A DNA stretch of 23,992 bases from JBHIET01 sp046760785 (GTDB lineage Bacteria > Chloroflexota > Anaerolineae > B4-G1), in the NCBI GenBank assembly GCA_046760785.1, contig JBHIET010000051.1:1-23992 (forward strand), given 5' to 3'. The translations under genes and the position numbers were made by a program. Of the stretch, positions 1 to 6,421 are shown piece after piece. The notes under the pieces are model-generated. The model searched no databases. It saw only the letters and a list, made by a program, of their open reading frames with translations, and was not told the DNA's origin. Every line of letters starts with the position of its first letter. Positions within the stretch are counted from its first letter, which is position 1.

Positions 1-141
1 TGTTCGCCGAAGGTCTCCGCCTCTGTTCGCCGAAGGTCTCCCGACCGAGGCGCCCCTGTTCGCCGACGGTCTCCGCCTCTGTTCGCCGAAGGTCTCCCGA
101 CCGAGGCGCCCTGTTCGCCGAAGGTCTCCGACCGAGGCGCG
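1..141. repeat. Short tandem repeat array at window edge
   Basis: Five copies of an 18-bp unit, TGTTCGCCGAAGGTCTCC (one with a single change), start at 1, 24, 57, 80 and 112. The spacing alternates 23, 33, 23 and 32 bp, so the higher-order unit is about 56 bp, followed by a partial third unit. The longer spacers carry CGACCGAGGCGCC. The unit contains the small palindrome TTCGCCGAA, and GGTCTCCCGACC forms a second one. The array begins at base 1 and probably continues outside the window. It has no CRISPR-like unique spacers. Confidence 0.85.
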
Positions 142-196
142 CAGCAGGGCACAGAGTTTTTATGGCTTTTCTCTGTGTCCTCTGTGCCGATAGTCC

Positions 197-271
197 CCCG
201 CTTGGGTGTTGGTGTTCTTCCAGCCACCTTGCCGGGCGCTAATCCTTCGACTTTGTCCCTCGACAAGCCGG
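197..271. repeat. Dispersed repeat, copy A
   Basis: Begins CCCGCTTGGGTGTTG, then carries GCCGGGCGCTAA and CCTTCG, and ends CAAGCCGG. The same blocks occur in the same order at 4491-4574, with variable sequence between them. Function unknown; it lies in non-coding DNA here. Confidence 0.6.
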
Positions 272-318
272 TGTGGTGAGCTTGTCGAACCATCAGGACA
301 GCGCTCAGGACAGGCCCA

Positions 319-413
319 CCCGGCTGAAAAAGCGAAGCCCCCCTTCGGCGGGCTCAGGGCACTGCCTTCGGGGGCCGGATTTCAGCCCCTAGGGCTTTGC
401 TCTCTCAGCCCGG
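319..413. repeat. Imperfect inverted repeat
   Basis: The left arm 319-340 (CCCGGCTGA...AGC.AAGCCC) matches the reverse complement of the right arm 392-413 (CCGGGCTGA...AGCAAAGCCC) with a few mismatches. The loop is about 50 bp and has its own small GC-rich hairpins. It could be a decayed small mobile element or a structured transcript. Nothing links it to a gene. Confidence 0.4.
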
Positions 414-529
414 ACGTTCACATCCGGGCGGAGCCGAGCGACCAACACTCTACGGGGGGACCACCCCTGTGTCTCCGTGGTGAAAATCCCTTTTTCGCTC
501 TGGCTTGTCCGGGTGAGCGCTATTTTTGC

Positions 530-1810
530 TCATCCTCTGCGTCCTCTGCGTCTCTGTGGTGAGATAGGGACAAGCTCCCCGTACAGCCCCTCGATCCGGT
601 CGGCGATGCGCGGCCAGGCGTAGGATTCGGCCCAGCAGGTGGCCCGCTGCCCGACCCGCCGCCGCAGCCCCTCGTCGGTCAGCAGCCGCGCGATCTTACC
701 CGCCAGCGCCGCCGGCTCGCGGGCGGGCACACGGTAGCCCGTGCGCCCGTGCTGCACCAGGAAGGCCAGCCCGCCCACGTCGGAAGCGATCACCGGCGTG
801 CCACACGCCATCGCCTCCAACGCCACCATGCCGAAGCTCTCGTAATCGGAGGGCATCACCACCACCTCCGCCGCCGAGTAGTAATACTGCAACATGTCCT
901 GATCCCTGGCCCCCAGGAAGGTGACCACGTCGCCGATGTCCAACTCCTCCCGCAGTTCCTGCAAGCGCACCATCTCGTCGTCCTCTCGGATGCGGTCGGG
1001 ATCGCCGCCGATGATGGGCACGACCAGCCGCCGGCGCAGCTCCGGCCTCTTTTCGACGAGCAGGGCGATGGCCCGCAGCAGGTTGTCAATCCCCTTCAGC
1101 GGCTCGATGCGCCCGACAAAGAGGATGATGCAGCAATCCTCGCACAACCCGATGCGCTCCTTGGCATATGCGACGGGGATGGGATGGAAAAGCTCCGTAT
1201 CCACCCCCGGCGAGATGACGCGGATGCGGGCCGGGTCGGCGGAGTAGAGCCGCACCAGTTGCTCCTCCTCGACCGGCGTGGCGGCGACCAAGGCATCGGC
1301 AAAGTTGACGATCTCCGTCTCGACCTCGATACGGCGCGCCGTCTCCCGCTCCTGGGGCCGCTGCGCCACCGCGTTCTTCATCCTGCCCAGCGTGTGGAAC
1401 ATGTGCAGGATGGGCGTACCCCACCGCCGGCGCAACTCCCGCGCCACCGCGCCGGAGAGCCAGTAGTGGCTGTGCAGCACGTCGTAGCGGATAGAGTCCG
1501 CCTCCGCCTGCGCCAGCACCCCCTCCACGAACTCCGGCAGATGATCGTAGACCAGGTGTTTATCGTAAGGATGCTCGGGGCCGGCAGGCAGGTGAATCAC
1601 CCGCGCTCCATGGCCCAGCCCGTTGCTGACGCGCGGAATGGCGGGGTCCTGCGAGCGGGTGTAGACGTCCACGTGGTGCCCCCTGCGGGCCAGCTCGCGC
1701 GACAGATCCCGCACGTAGACGTTCATCCCGCCCGTCTCCTTGCCACCCAGCGTGGCCAGCGGGCAGGTGTGCACGCTCAACATTGCTATACGCAGGCGAC
1801 GGTCAGACAT
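530..1810 (-). CDS. GT4-family glycosyltransferase (MshA/sucrose-phosphate synthase-like)
   Basis: A 426-residue retaining glycosyltransferase with the two-Rossmann GT-B fold. The N-terminal acceptor domain opens with a GG(K)ETGGMNVYV loop (residues 22-33), typical of MshA and sucrose synthase-like GT4 enzymes. The C-terminal donor domain has GRIEPLKG (233-240) and the EX7E motif E324-E332 (ESFGMVALE), followed by MACGTPVIASDVGGL. The expected donor is a nucleotide sugar; the acceptor cannot be told from sequence. It is cytosolic, with no signal or membrane segment. ATG start at 1810. The last ten or so residues (SPQRRRGRRG) are read from an intergenic CTCTGCGTC-type repeat and look like a recent read-through tail rather than family sequence. 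Without the mobile element at 1836-2126 the gene would lie directly after lgt on the same strand. Confidence 0.9.
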   Translation of the reverse strand: MSDRRLRIAMLSVHTCPLATLGGKETGGMNVYVRDLSRELARRGHHVDVYTRSQDPAIPRVSNGLGHGARVIHLPAGPEHPYDKHLVYDHLPEFVEGVLAQAEADSIRYDVLHSHYWLSGAVARELRRRWGTPILHMFHTLGRMKNAVAQRPQERETARRIEVETEIVNFADALVAATPVEEEQLVRLYSADPARIRVISPGVDTELFHPIPVAYAKERIGLCEDCCIILFVGRIEPLKGIDNLLRAIALLVEKRPELRRRLVVPIIGGDPDRIREDDEMVRLQELREELDIGDVVTFLGARDQDMLQYYYSAAEVVVMPSDYESFGMVALEAMACGTPVIASDVGGLAFLVQHGRTGYRVPAREPAALAGKIARLLTDEGLRRRVGQRATCWAESYAWPRIADRIEGLYGELVPISPQRRRGRRG

Positions 1811-1827
1811 ACTCCACTCTATTGATT

Positions 1828-1835
1828 TACGGCAC
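1828..1835. repeat. 8-bp target-site duplication, copy 1 of element
   Basis: TACGGCAC here is repeated exactly at 2127-2134, on either side of the inverted-repeat element. A perfect 8-bp direct repeat at the predicted ends is direct evidence of transposition. Confidence 0.8.
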
Positions 1836-2126
1836 GTAATTATCTTGACAATGTCAGATTAACATAAGGCAGGCTGCACTTGCTCGCCGCTGCTCTCAGC
1901 CCCCGTCCCCGGGGGCGAATTGACGAAGCAAGCCCCGTGTATGACGCCCCCGAGACGGGGGCTTGGAGCAATTTAGAGAATCGTTATGTACCACGACGCT
2001 CTCAGCCCCCGTCCCCGGGGGCGAATTGACGAAGCAAGCCCCGTGTATCACGCCCCCAAGACGGGGGCTTGGAGCAATTTAGAGAATCGTTATGTTAATT
2101 AATCTAACATTGTCAAAGCTAGTTAC
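1836..2126. mobile_element. MITE-like element, copy 1 (291 bp, with internal duplication)
   Basis: Terminal inverted repeats: the left end is GTAATTATCTTGACAATGT and the right end, read inward on the minus strand, is GTAACTAGCTTTGACAATG; both continue into (A/C)AGATTAA...AACATAA. It is flanked by the perfect 8-bp duplication TACGGCAC. There is no transposase, so it is non-autonomous. The ends and the first 50 bp or so match copies at 10975-11170 and 16248-16443, but the interior here is a 98-bp block present twice. It lies between the glycosyltransferase and lgt, and the lgt stop codon (2119-2121) falls inside its right terminal repeat. GTAA ends plus an 8-bp duplication resemble IS66-type transposition; that family link is only a guess. 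Confidence 0.85.
1892..2095. repeat. 98-bp direct duplication inside element copy 1
   Basis: Positions 1892-1989 and 1998-2095 are two 98-bp copies differing at two positions (ATGACGCCCCCGAG versus ATCACGCCCCCAAG), separated by 8 bp. Each copy has CCCCCGTC and GACGGGGG arms that could form a GC-rich hairpin. Near-identity indicates a recent duplication. Confidence 0.85.
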
Positions 2127-2883
2127 TACGGCACTTGAATAGATTGCTCCGCGCACAAGCCCATTTCCACCCCAGCACCACGGCAGCAACCAGGATCGTC
2201 GCCACACTGACCACCTCGGTGGCGCGCAGGCTGCCGATGAGCGGGCCGGTCTCGCGCAGAAAATCAATCAGCAACCGCTGTGTAGAGTACAAGAGTGCGT
2301 ACAGCAGGAAGGTAAAACCCTCGAAAGGCCTGCGCCTGTCCACCCTCAACAACACCACCAGGATGAGCAGATTGGCAGTCGTGTGCATGAACTGGGTCGG
2401 GTAACGGTAGGCCCACCCCACCCCCCAGCCCGGCAGATAGACCCCCAGGAAGGAATCGGTGGGCCGGCCGTAGCAACACCCGTTCAAAAAGCACCCCACC
2501 CGGCCGATGGCCTGGCCCAGCACCAGGCCCGGGGCAAAGAGATCGGCCAGCCGCCAGAAGGAAACGCGCAGGTAGCGGGCCAGAGCGAGGGTCGCGAGCA
2601 CGCCGGCCAGCAACCCACCCTGGAAGCCGGTGCCGTACAACGAGAAGATCGCGCGCCAGTTAGAAACGTAGCGCCCCAGGTCAATAATGACGTTACCCAG
2701 CCGCGAACCGGCCAGGCTGACCAGGATGATCCCCACCCCACCGGCGACGACTTTTCCTCCATCCAACCCGGCGCGTCTGGCCCTGTAGCAGCCAAGCGAA
2801 AGACCGGCGATCATCCCCAGGAGAACCATCACGTCGTACGAGCGCACGGCAAACGAGCCGATGTGAAACAGAACTGGATACAA
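2119..2883 (-). CDS. lgt: Prolipoprotein diacylglyceryl transferase-like protein
   Basis: Integral membrane enzyme family that moves diacylglycerol from phosphatidylglycerol to the lipobox cysteine of prolipoproteins. The 254-residue product has about seven hydrophobic segments, the N-terminal YPVLFHIGSFAVRSYD typical of Lgt, the signature-like GRVGCFLNGCCYGRP (consensus GRxGNFxNxE) and RYPTQ. The start chosen is TTG at 2883: GGAGGAGG (2893-2900) sits 9 nt upstream, and a promoter (2916-2944) lies just before it. A longer frame opens at TTG 2937, upstream of that promoter's -10. Oddities: the GxxFHGGL histidine of E. coli Lgt is replaced (GTGFQGGL), and CC replaces NGE. The last two residues and the stop codon come from the mobile element. 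Family assignment is firm; full activity is less sure. Confidence 0.85.
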   Translation of the reverse strand: MYPVLFHIGSFAVRSYDVMVLLGMIAGLSLGCYRARRAGLDGGKVVAGGVGIILVSLAGSRLGNVIIDLGRYVSNWRAIFSLYGTGFQGGLLAGVLATLALARYLRVSFWRLADLFAPGLVLGQAIGRVGCFLNGCCYGRPTDSFLGVYLPGWGVGWAYRYPTQFMHTTANLLILVVLLRVDRRRPFEGFTFLLYALLYSTQRLLIDFLRETGPLIGSLRATEVVSVATILVAAVVLGWKWACARSNLFKCRSN

Positions 2884-2915
2884 TTTCCTCACCCTCCTCC
2901 GAAAATCGAGCCACA

Positions 2916-2944
2916 AGTATACCACGACTATCCGCAAATGCTAA
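2916..2944 (-). promoter_or_regulatory. Predicted sigma-70 promoter for lgt
   Basis: On the minus strand TTAGCA (2939-2944) and TATACT (2916-2921) are separated by 17 bp. The spacing is ideal, the -10 box matches at five of six positions and the -35 box at four. It lies between the upstream hairpin terminator and the ribosome site of lgt, which supports the TTG 2883 start. Confidence 0.5.
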
Positions 2945-2962
2945 CTCACCCTGACCAAAACG

Positions 2963-2991
2963 CACAAGCCCGGCGCTGTGCCGGGCTTGTG
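2963..2991 (-). terminator. Intrinsic terminator after the 3013-3777 gene
   Basis: Perfect 12-bp stem (CACAAGCCCGGC / GCCGGGCTTGTG) with a 5-nt loop. On the minus strand it is followed within 2 nt by TTTT. It lies about 20 bp after the stop codon of the minus-strand gene at 3013 and before the lgt promoter, so it separates the two transcription units. Confidence 0.8.
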
Positions 2992-3012
2992 GTCGAACGG
3001 TACGGTGGAAAT

Positions 3013-3777
3013 CTATGGTTGCGGAGGGGGGCCAGAACCGGGCGGGATCGTCTCTCCGTCGGGGAGGTCACGCAAGTAGTCACACGAAACAAAACGCACG
3101 TCCTCCCACACGTGCCCCTCTGCCTCAAAGGTCTCGATGTCGCGAATCCACCGCTTCTCGCCCCCCTCCAAGCGGTAGATGTGAGGGCTGCGCTGACACT
3201 TGAGCAACACGTGCAGCGGCGACCCCTTCTCGAACCGATCCAGGAAGCCATCCTCGACGACGTGCACGTCCCCCCAGGTGAAGCCAAAGTGCTCGAAGGC
3301 ATCCAGGCTGCTGATCCAGCGGAACTTGCCATCCTGGTAGACGTAAATCTCCTCCTCGTCCTCCTCCTTCACCACCAACCCGTCCCGGATCACGAGGGCA
3401 GCGCTATCAGGCATGGCAGTGGCCAAGGTGGTGCCGTGCCGGTTGAAAGGGATGTTGATCACCACGATGGCGACGAGCACCCCCAGCGCCAGCCGACCCA
3501 TCATACGGGTAGCGTGGGAAGGGCCTGGGGACGCAGACGGCAGTCCCGGCGCTTGCTCCAGCTCCGGTTCCAGCGGGTACTTCTCTGCCTCGACCTGCGG
3601 CTCTGTGGGTGCTTCCGCTGGTTTCACTGGCTCCACTGGAGTGGCGGGGGGCGGGATGGGTGCTTCGACGACGGAGGGCTCAGCAGGAGGCAAAGGCTGC
3701 CTTCGCGCCCGCATTCGCTCCTCTATCTCATCAACCAGCAGCTCGAGGATCTGATCCACACGGGCTTTCATAGTCAT
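3013..3777 (-). CDS. Single-pass membrane protein with two W-rich repeats, unknown function
   Basis: I do not recognise a named family for this 254-residue protein. Order of parts: a short helical N-terminus (1-27), a proline/glutamate-rich linker (28-90), one membrane segment (about 94-110), then an extracytoplasmic part with two related 42-residue repeats (144-185 and 200-241). The repeats share the pattern IY..(D/G)GxxRWI...(D/E)xFexxGxxWxDVxxV...(L)xxxxxG. A very acidic stretch (KEEDEEEIY) precedes repeat 1. The lack of a signal peptide and the internal membrane segment suggest N-in/C-out topology. It starts at ATG 3777, one base after the TAG of the upstream gene, and its GAGG ribosome site lies inside that gene, so the two are translationally coupled. 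ATG 3771 is an alternative start. Confidence 0.75.
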   Translation of the reverse strand: MTMKARVDQILELLVDEIEERMRARRQPLPPAEPSVVEAPIPPPATPVEPVKPAEAPTEPQVEAEKYPLEPELEQAPGLPSASPGPSHATRMMGRLALGVLVAIVVINIPFNRHGTTLATAMPDSAALVIRDGLVVKEEDEEEIYVYQDGKFRWISSLDAFEHFGFTWGDVHVVEDGFLDRFEKGSPLHVLLKCQRSPHIYRLEGGEKRWIRDIETFEAEGHVWEDVRFVSCDYLRDLPDGETIPPGSGPPPQP

Positions 3778-3778
3778 T

Positions 3779-4468
3779 CTACCTCACGGTAACGAAACCC
3801 AAGATCTCGCCAATGCTGGCGAAGATATTGGCATAGAAGTTGCCGCCCAGTTGGCGGAACAACTCGAACTCCATACTCGGCGCGCCGATGAATGGGCGCA
3901 GTGTCCAGGCCATCTGGCTGCCGACGAAAGCGTAAATCAGAATCCAGAGCCACATGACAATCCACCTGGCAAAGGCCCCCTCCTCGCTAGAGGCCGACGC
4001 GATCCGCATCCCCTGGCTGAGGAACATCACCCCCACGACGCTGGTAATAGTGAAGATGCCTACATTCAGCAGCTTGAAGAACTGGTAGTGGCTGGTCGTG
4101 AGCAGGAAGAAGAGCACGATGGGGGCGAAGCTGAGGAGCAGCACCGCCGTCACCGTGATCGCCGTCAGGATGAGGGTGAAGTTCTGCGCCAGGCTCTGGT
4201 TGGAGCCGAAGATGAGATTGAAGAAGTAGAGCGTCGGCGAACAGACGACCAAAGTAGCCAGGAACAACAACGGCAACTTGGCGGCCGAACTGAGTGTCTG
4301 CCACAGGCTGTGGGTCGAGCCCATCACCGCCCCATACAGCGCGAAGAAAGCGATGCTGGAAACGAGCATCGCCCGCATCTTCCGGCCCAATTCCACTCCT
4401 TCGCGGATCTCGGTGAAGAATAGGCGCCGATTGCGCAGTATCGTCTCGATAATCGCTAAGTTGTTCAC
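3779..4468 (-). CDS. Polytopic membrane protein (Yip1-like), unknown function
   Basis: 229 residues. A cytoplasmic-looking N-terminus (1-32, with RNRRLFFTEIREG) precedes five or six membrane segments at roughly 34-52, 66-86, 98-125, 132-152 and 168-186. It ends with a short amphipathic tail (LGGNFYANIFASIGEILG). The layout resembles the small membrane proteins often placed near the Yip1 group, but no catalytic motif is visible. GTG start at 4468, supported by AGGAGG (4477-4482) at 8 nt. It is the first gene of a two-gene unit with the repeat protein at 3013-3777, whose start codon follows its TAG stop after one base, so the two products probably act together in the membrane. Confidence 0.75.
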   Translation of the reverse strand: MNNLAIIETILRNRRLFFTEIREGVELGRKMRAMLVSSIAFFALYGAVMGSTHSLWQTLSSAAKLPLLFLATLVVCSPTLYFFNLIFGSNQSLAQNFTLILTAITVTAVLLLSFAPIVLFFLLTTSHYQFFKLLNVGIFTITSVVGVMFLSQGMRIASASSEEGAFARWIVMWLWILIYAFVGSQMAWTLRPFIGAPSMEFELFRQLGGNFYANIFASIGEILGFVTVR

Positions 4469-4490
4469 TCGATGTGCCTCCTAGATAGTT

Positions 4491-4574
4491 CCCGCTTGGG
4501 TGTTGATGCTGCTTGTGCGCTCGGCCGGGCGCTAACCCTTCGGCTCTCTCTCGATTATGCTCAGGGCAAGCCGG
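4491..4574. repeat. Dispersed repeat, copy B
   Basis: Begins CCCGCTTGGGTGTTG, contains GCCGGGCGCTAA and CCTTCGGCT, and ends GGGCAAGCCGG. It matches the blocks at 197-271. It sits in the leader of the gene starting at 4468 and runs into the 3' end of the next gene, whose final codons (GAGLP and the TGA stop) are read from it. Confidence 0.6.
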
Positions 4575-5433
4575 CCCCAGCTATGTGGGGTTTTTGGTAT
4601 CGGTTTAGCGCCCGCCGCAATCGTGTAATCCCGATCGCCGGCATAGCTGCTACAAAGAAGACCAGCAGTTGAACGCCAACACTATGTGGGAAAAAGTTGG
4701 ATGAAGCGCTGATGTAGCGGTAGCTCGTCGGTGTGAGGAAAATGTGGTGTGCCAGGGGCATCAACAGATAGCTCAAGCAAAGGCCGGAAACGAATAGCGC
4801 GCTCGCTTCAGGCCAGCGCTTGCGTCGTGCCACGCGCAGGCCGGTCACAATGCCCAACCAGATCACTCCCACGAGTATGCTCCCCACTGCTACCGCATAA
4901 GCCGTGGCGGTACTCACCGAGGCCCTGGGCGGCATTTCTATCACGTGCAGATTCAACAAAACCGGCATCAGCCCCGCCCCGTCGAATACGAGCCAGGCAA
5001 GATCACCCGGGCGCCGCGCTGCTAGGGAGCCTGGTGCCAGCGCGAAGGCCAGGCCGACCAACGTTACCATCACGCATGCCGCGGCATTTGCAGGTGGCAA
5101 AGTCGGCCAGTTAACCGTCATAGTGATAGCAGGTATGCCAACGACCAGCGGTAGCGCACAAAGCACCCATACCTGCCACCACGCCGGCGGACGGTAATCC
5201 CGCTGACGCAAAGCCGCAACCCGACCAAGCAGCCAATTCGCCACCGTGTACATAACCATCACGATTCCAGAAGCAACTAGCCCGGCCATCCAGTAGCGAC
5301 CGCTTGTCACTTCGTCGAAAGGAGTAGCTCCCAGATGTCTGTACAGGAAAATCGCGTATCGGTCCGCTATTGCAAACCAGTAATAAAAAAGGCCCAGAAC
5401 AACCAGAGAAACAACCACGGCATGCAGCAGCAT
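4561..5433 (-). CDS. Eight-helix integral membrane protein, unknown function
   Basis: I do not recognise this 290-residue protein. It has about eight hydrophobic segments (near 5-22, 48-70, 86-107, 114-135, 145-166, 175-199, 210-232 and 250-270). Short charged loops such as RVAALRQRDYRPPAWW and RVARRKRWPE are probably cytoplasmic. No enzyme or transporter signature is evident. ATG start at 5433, with AAGG a few bases upstream; the ribosome site is weak. It lies 62 bp after the small membrane protein at 5496-5972 on the same strand and may be the third gene of the padR unit. The last residues are encoded by dispersed repeat copy B, so the native C-terminus may have ended near ALNRYQKP. Confidence 0.7.
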   Translation of the reverse strand: MLLHAVVVSLVVLGLFYYWFAIADRYAIFLYRHLGATPFDEVTSGRYWMAGLVASGIVMVMYTVANWLLGRVAALRQRDYRPPAWWQVWVLCALPLVVGIPAITMTVNWPTLPPANAAACVMVTLVGLAFALAPGSLAARRPGDLAWLVFDGAGLMPVLLNLHVIEMPPRASVSTATAYAVAVGSILVGVIWLGIVTGLRVARRKRWPEASALFVSGLCLSYLLMPLAHHIFLTPTSYRYISASSNFFPHSVGVQLLVFFVAAMPAIGITRLRRALNRYQKPHIAGAGLP

Positions 5434-5495
5434 CGCCTTTCACCCTATGGGATCACTGAAGCACTGAACCCTCAAAGCAACCCCGGCTTCTATCC

Positions 5496-5972
5496 CTACC
5501 AACGCAACGCAGGCCAAGCGAAGAAGATCGTCGTCAAGCCCCAGAAGAAAGCCCACGAGGCCAGCGCGTAGCGCCAGCGCGGGAACTTCAGCAGGGGCAG
5601 TAGCAGCGCCGCCAGCGACACGACCCAGAACGCCGGCTGCACCAGCACCTCCCGCCAACCGACGGCCGTGCCATCGGGGGCGAAGACCAGCCAGCGCAGG
5701 ATCAGAGCGCAGATGACCGGCAGCGCCGCCGCCACCACGCCATCCGCCGTGCCCCAGCCAACGTGCGTGGCCTGGAGCTCCCGCCCCACCTCCTCCACGC
5801 CGAAGCGGGCAGCAGCCTCGGCCAACGCCGCTTCCTCATCCAGCCCTCGCGCCCGCGCCTCTGCCACCGCATCCTCCAGGTGGGTGCGGATTTCCTCCAG
5901 AAGCTCGTACTCTGTCTCTGCCTCCAGGTTCAGGTGGGCACGGATGCGCGCCAGAACGTCGTCAACCGTCAT
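5496..5972 (-). CDS. HAAS/permease-prefix-like membrane protein, PadR partner
   Basis: 158 residues. The N-terminal 70 form a helical, acidic domain (MTVDDVLARIRAHL...YELLEEIRTHLEDAVAEARARG...AAARFG) typical of HAAS or permease-prefix domains. These commonly sit next to PadR regulators and tether regulated membrane proteins. Three membrane segments follow (about 77-95, 108-127 and 133-152). Strong ribosome site GGGGAGG 8 nt before ATG 5972. It starts 28 bp after padR ends, in one operon with it. The likely role is a membrane sensor or target acting with the PadR regulator; the signal is unknown. The domain call rests on the helix pattern and gene pairing, not on catalytic residues. Confidence 0.75.
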   Translation of the reverse strand: MTVDDVLARIRAHLNLEAETEYELLEEIRTHLEDAVAEARARGLDEEAALAEAAARFGVEEVGRELQATHVGWGTADGVVAAALPVICALILRWLVFAPDGTAVGWREVLVQPAFWVVSLAALLLPLLKFPRWRYALASWAFFWGLTTIFFAWPALRW

Positions 5973-6000
5973 GGGCAGTGCCTCCCCTCAGATTAGCGCT

Positions 6001-6351
6001 CTACGAGCGCGCCCTATCCAGGCCAAGAAGCAAGCTCATCCCCTGGCGGAAAGCCTCCCACTCTTTCAGTTCCGCCTCCAACTGGTGGCGGCCTTTGTCG
6101 GTGACGGTGTAGACTTTGCGCCGTCTGGTGCCAGGCTCGCCCAGCCACCGGCTCTCCAGCAAGCCCTCCCGCTCCATCCGGTGCAGCCTGGGGTAGATAA
6201 GCCCCTCCTTGAATTCGAAATAGCCCTGGCTGCGCGCCTCCAGCCGCCGGATGATCTCGTAGCCGTGCAGCGGCTCCCCCACGTCCACCAGCAGTTTGAG
6301 GATCGCTACCGTGGTCGTCCCCTTGCGCATCTGATCAATCTTGCCCGCCAC
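6001..6351 (-). CDS. PadR-family transcriptional regulator
   Basis: A 116-residue winged-helix repressor. The PadR domain spans about residues 15-90: AILKLLVDVGEPLHGYEIIRRL, then the signature EGLIYPRLHRMEREGLL with the following RRRKVYTVTDKG wing and hairpin. A C-terminal helix (HQLEAELKEWEAF) gives dimerisation. GTG start at 6351 with AAGGGA 8 nt upstream. It is the first gene of a unit with the HAAS-like membrane protein and probably the eight-helix protein. Its promoter (6394-6421) overlaps two palindromes, so autorepression is likely. PadR proteins respond to small molecules or stress; the ligand here cannot be inferred. Confidence 0.92.
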   Translation of the reverse strand: MAGKIDQMRKGTTTVAILKLLVDVGEPLHGYEIIRRLEARSQGYFEFKEGLIYPRLHRMEREGLLESRWLGEPGTRRRKVYTVTDKGRHQLEAELKEWEAFRQGMSLLLGLDRARS

Positions 6352-6377
6352 CCTGATTATCCCTTACATTCAAATCC

Positions 6378-6407
6378 ATAAGTTTCTTATGCTATTATAC
6401 CATAATA
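6378..6407. promoter_or_regulatory. Twin palindromes, candidate PadR operator
   Basis: TATTATACCATAATA (6393-6407) is a perfect 6+3+6 palindrome covering the -10 box of the padR promoter. ATAAGTTTCTTAT (6378-6390), a perfect 5+3+5 palindrome, lies immediately downstream near the expected transcription start. The position suits repression by PadR itself. This is inference from symmetry and location. Confidence 0.55.
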
Positions 6408-6421
6408 CACAAGAATGTCAA
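6394..6421 (-). promoter_or_regulatory. Near-consensus sigma-70 promoter of padR
   Basis: On the minus strand TTGACA (6416-6421) and TATAAT (6394-6399) both match the consensus exactly, with 16 bp between them. It is about 43 bp upstream of the padR GTG start. So strong a promoter normally needs repression, which fits the overlapping palindromes. Confidence 0.8.

Larger units (their letters stand above)
142..529. other. Gene-free repeat-derived intergenic DNA
   Basis: No convincing gene is present; the one open frame here (206-562, plus) reads as low-quality sequence through repeats. The stretch holds short phrases of the type CTCTGTGTCCTCTGTG (about 171-187), GTCTCCGTGGTGAAAA (about 471-486) and CTCTGCGTCCTCTGCG running into the gene at 530. 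It also holds a copy of a dispersed repeat (197-271) and an imperfect inverted repeat (319-413). It looks like accumulated non-coding repeat DNA between transcription units. Confidence 0.6.

Noticed and set aside
1..141. CRISPR array
   Set aside because: Spacers between units are themselves repeated and only 5-15 bp long; no cas genes are nearby.
206..562. 118-residue plus-strand open frame near the left end
   Set aside because: It runs through repeat DNA and overlaps the end of the glycosyltransferase gene. Composition is not protein-like and there is no ribosome site.
749..1825. Long plus-strand frame opposite the glycosyltransferase
   Set aside because: His/Gln/Asp-rich antisense shadow of a well-supported GT4 gene; high GC keeps the opposite frame open.
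2383..3792. 469-residue plus-strand frame across lgt and the repeat protein
   Set aside because: Spans two real minus-strand genes, a promoter and a terminator, with shadow-type composition.
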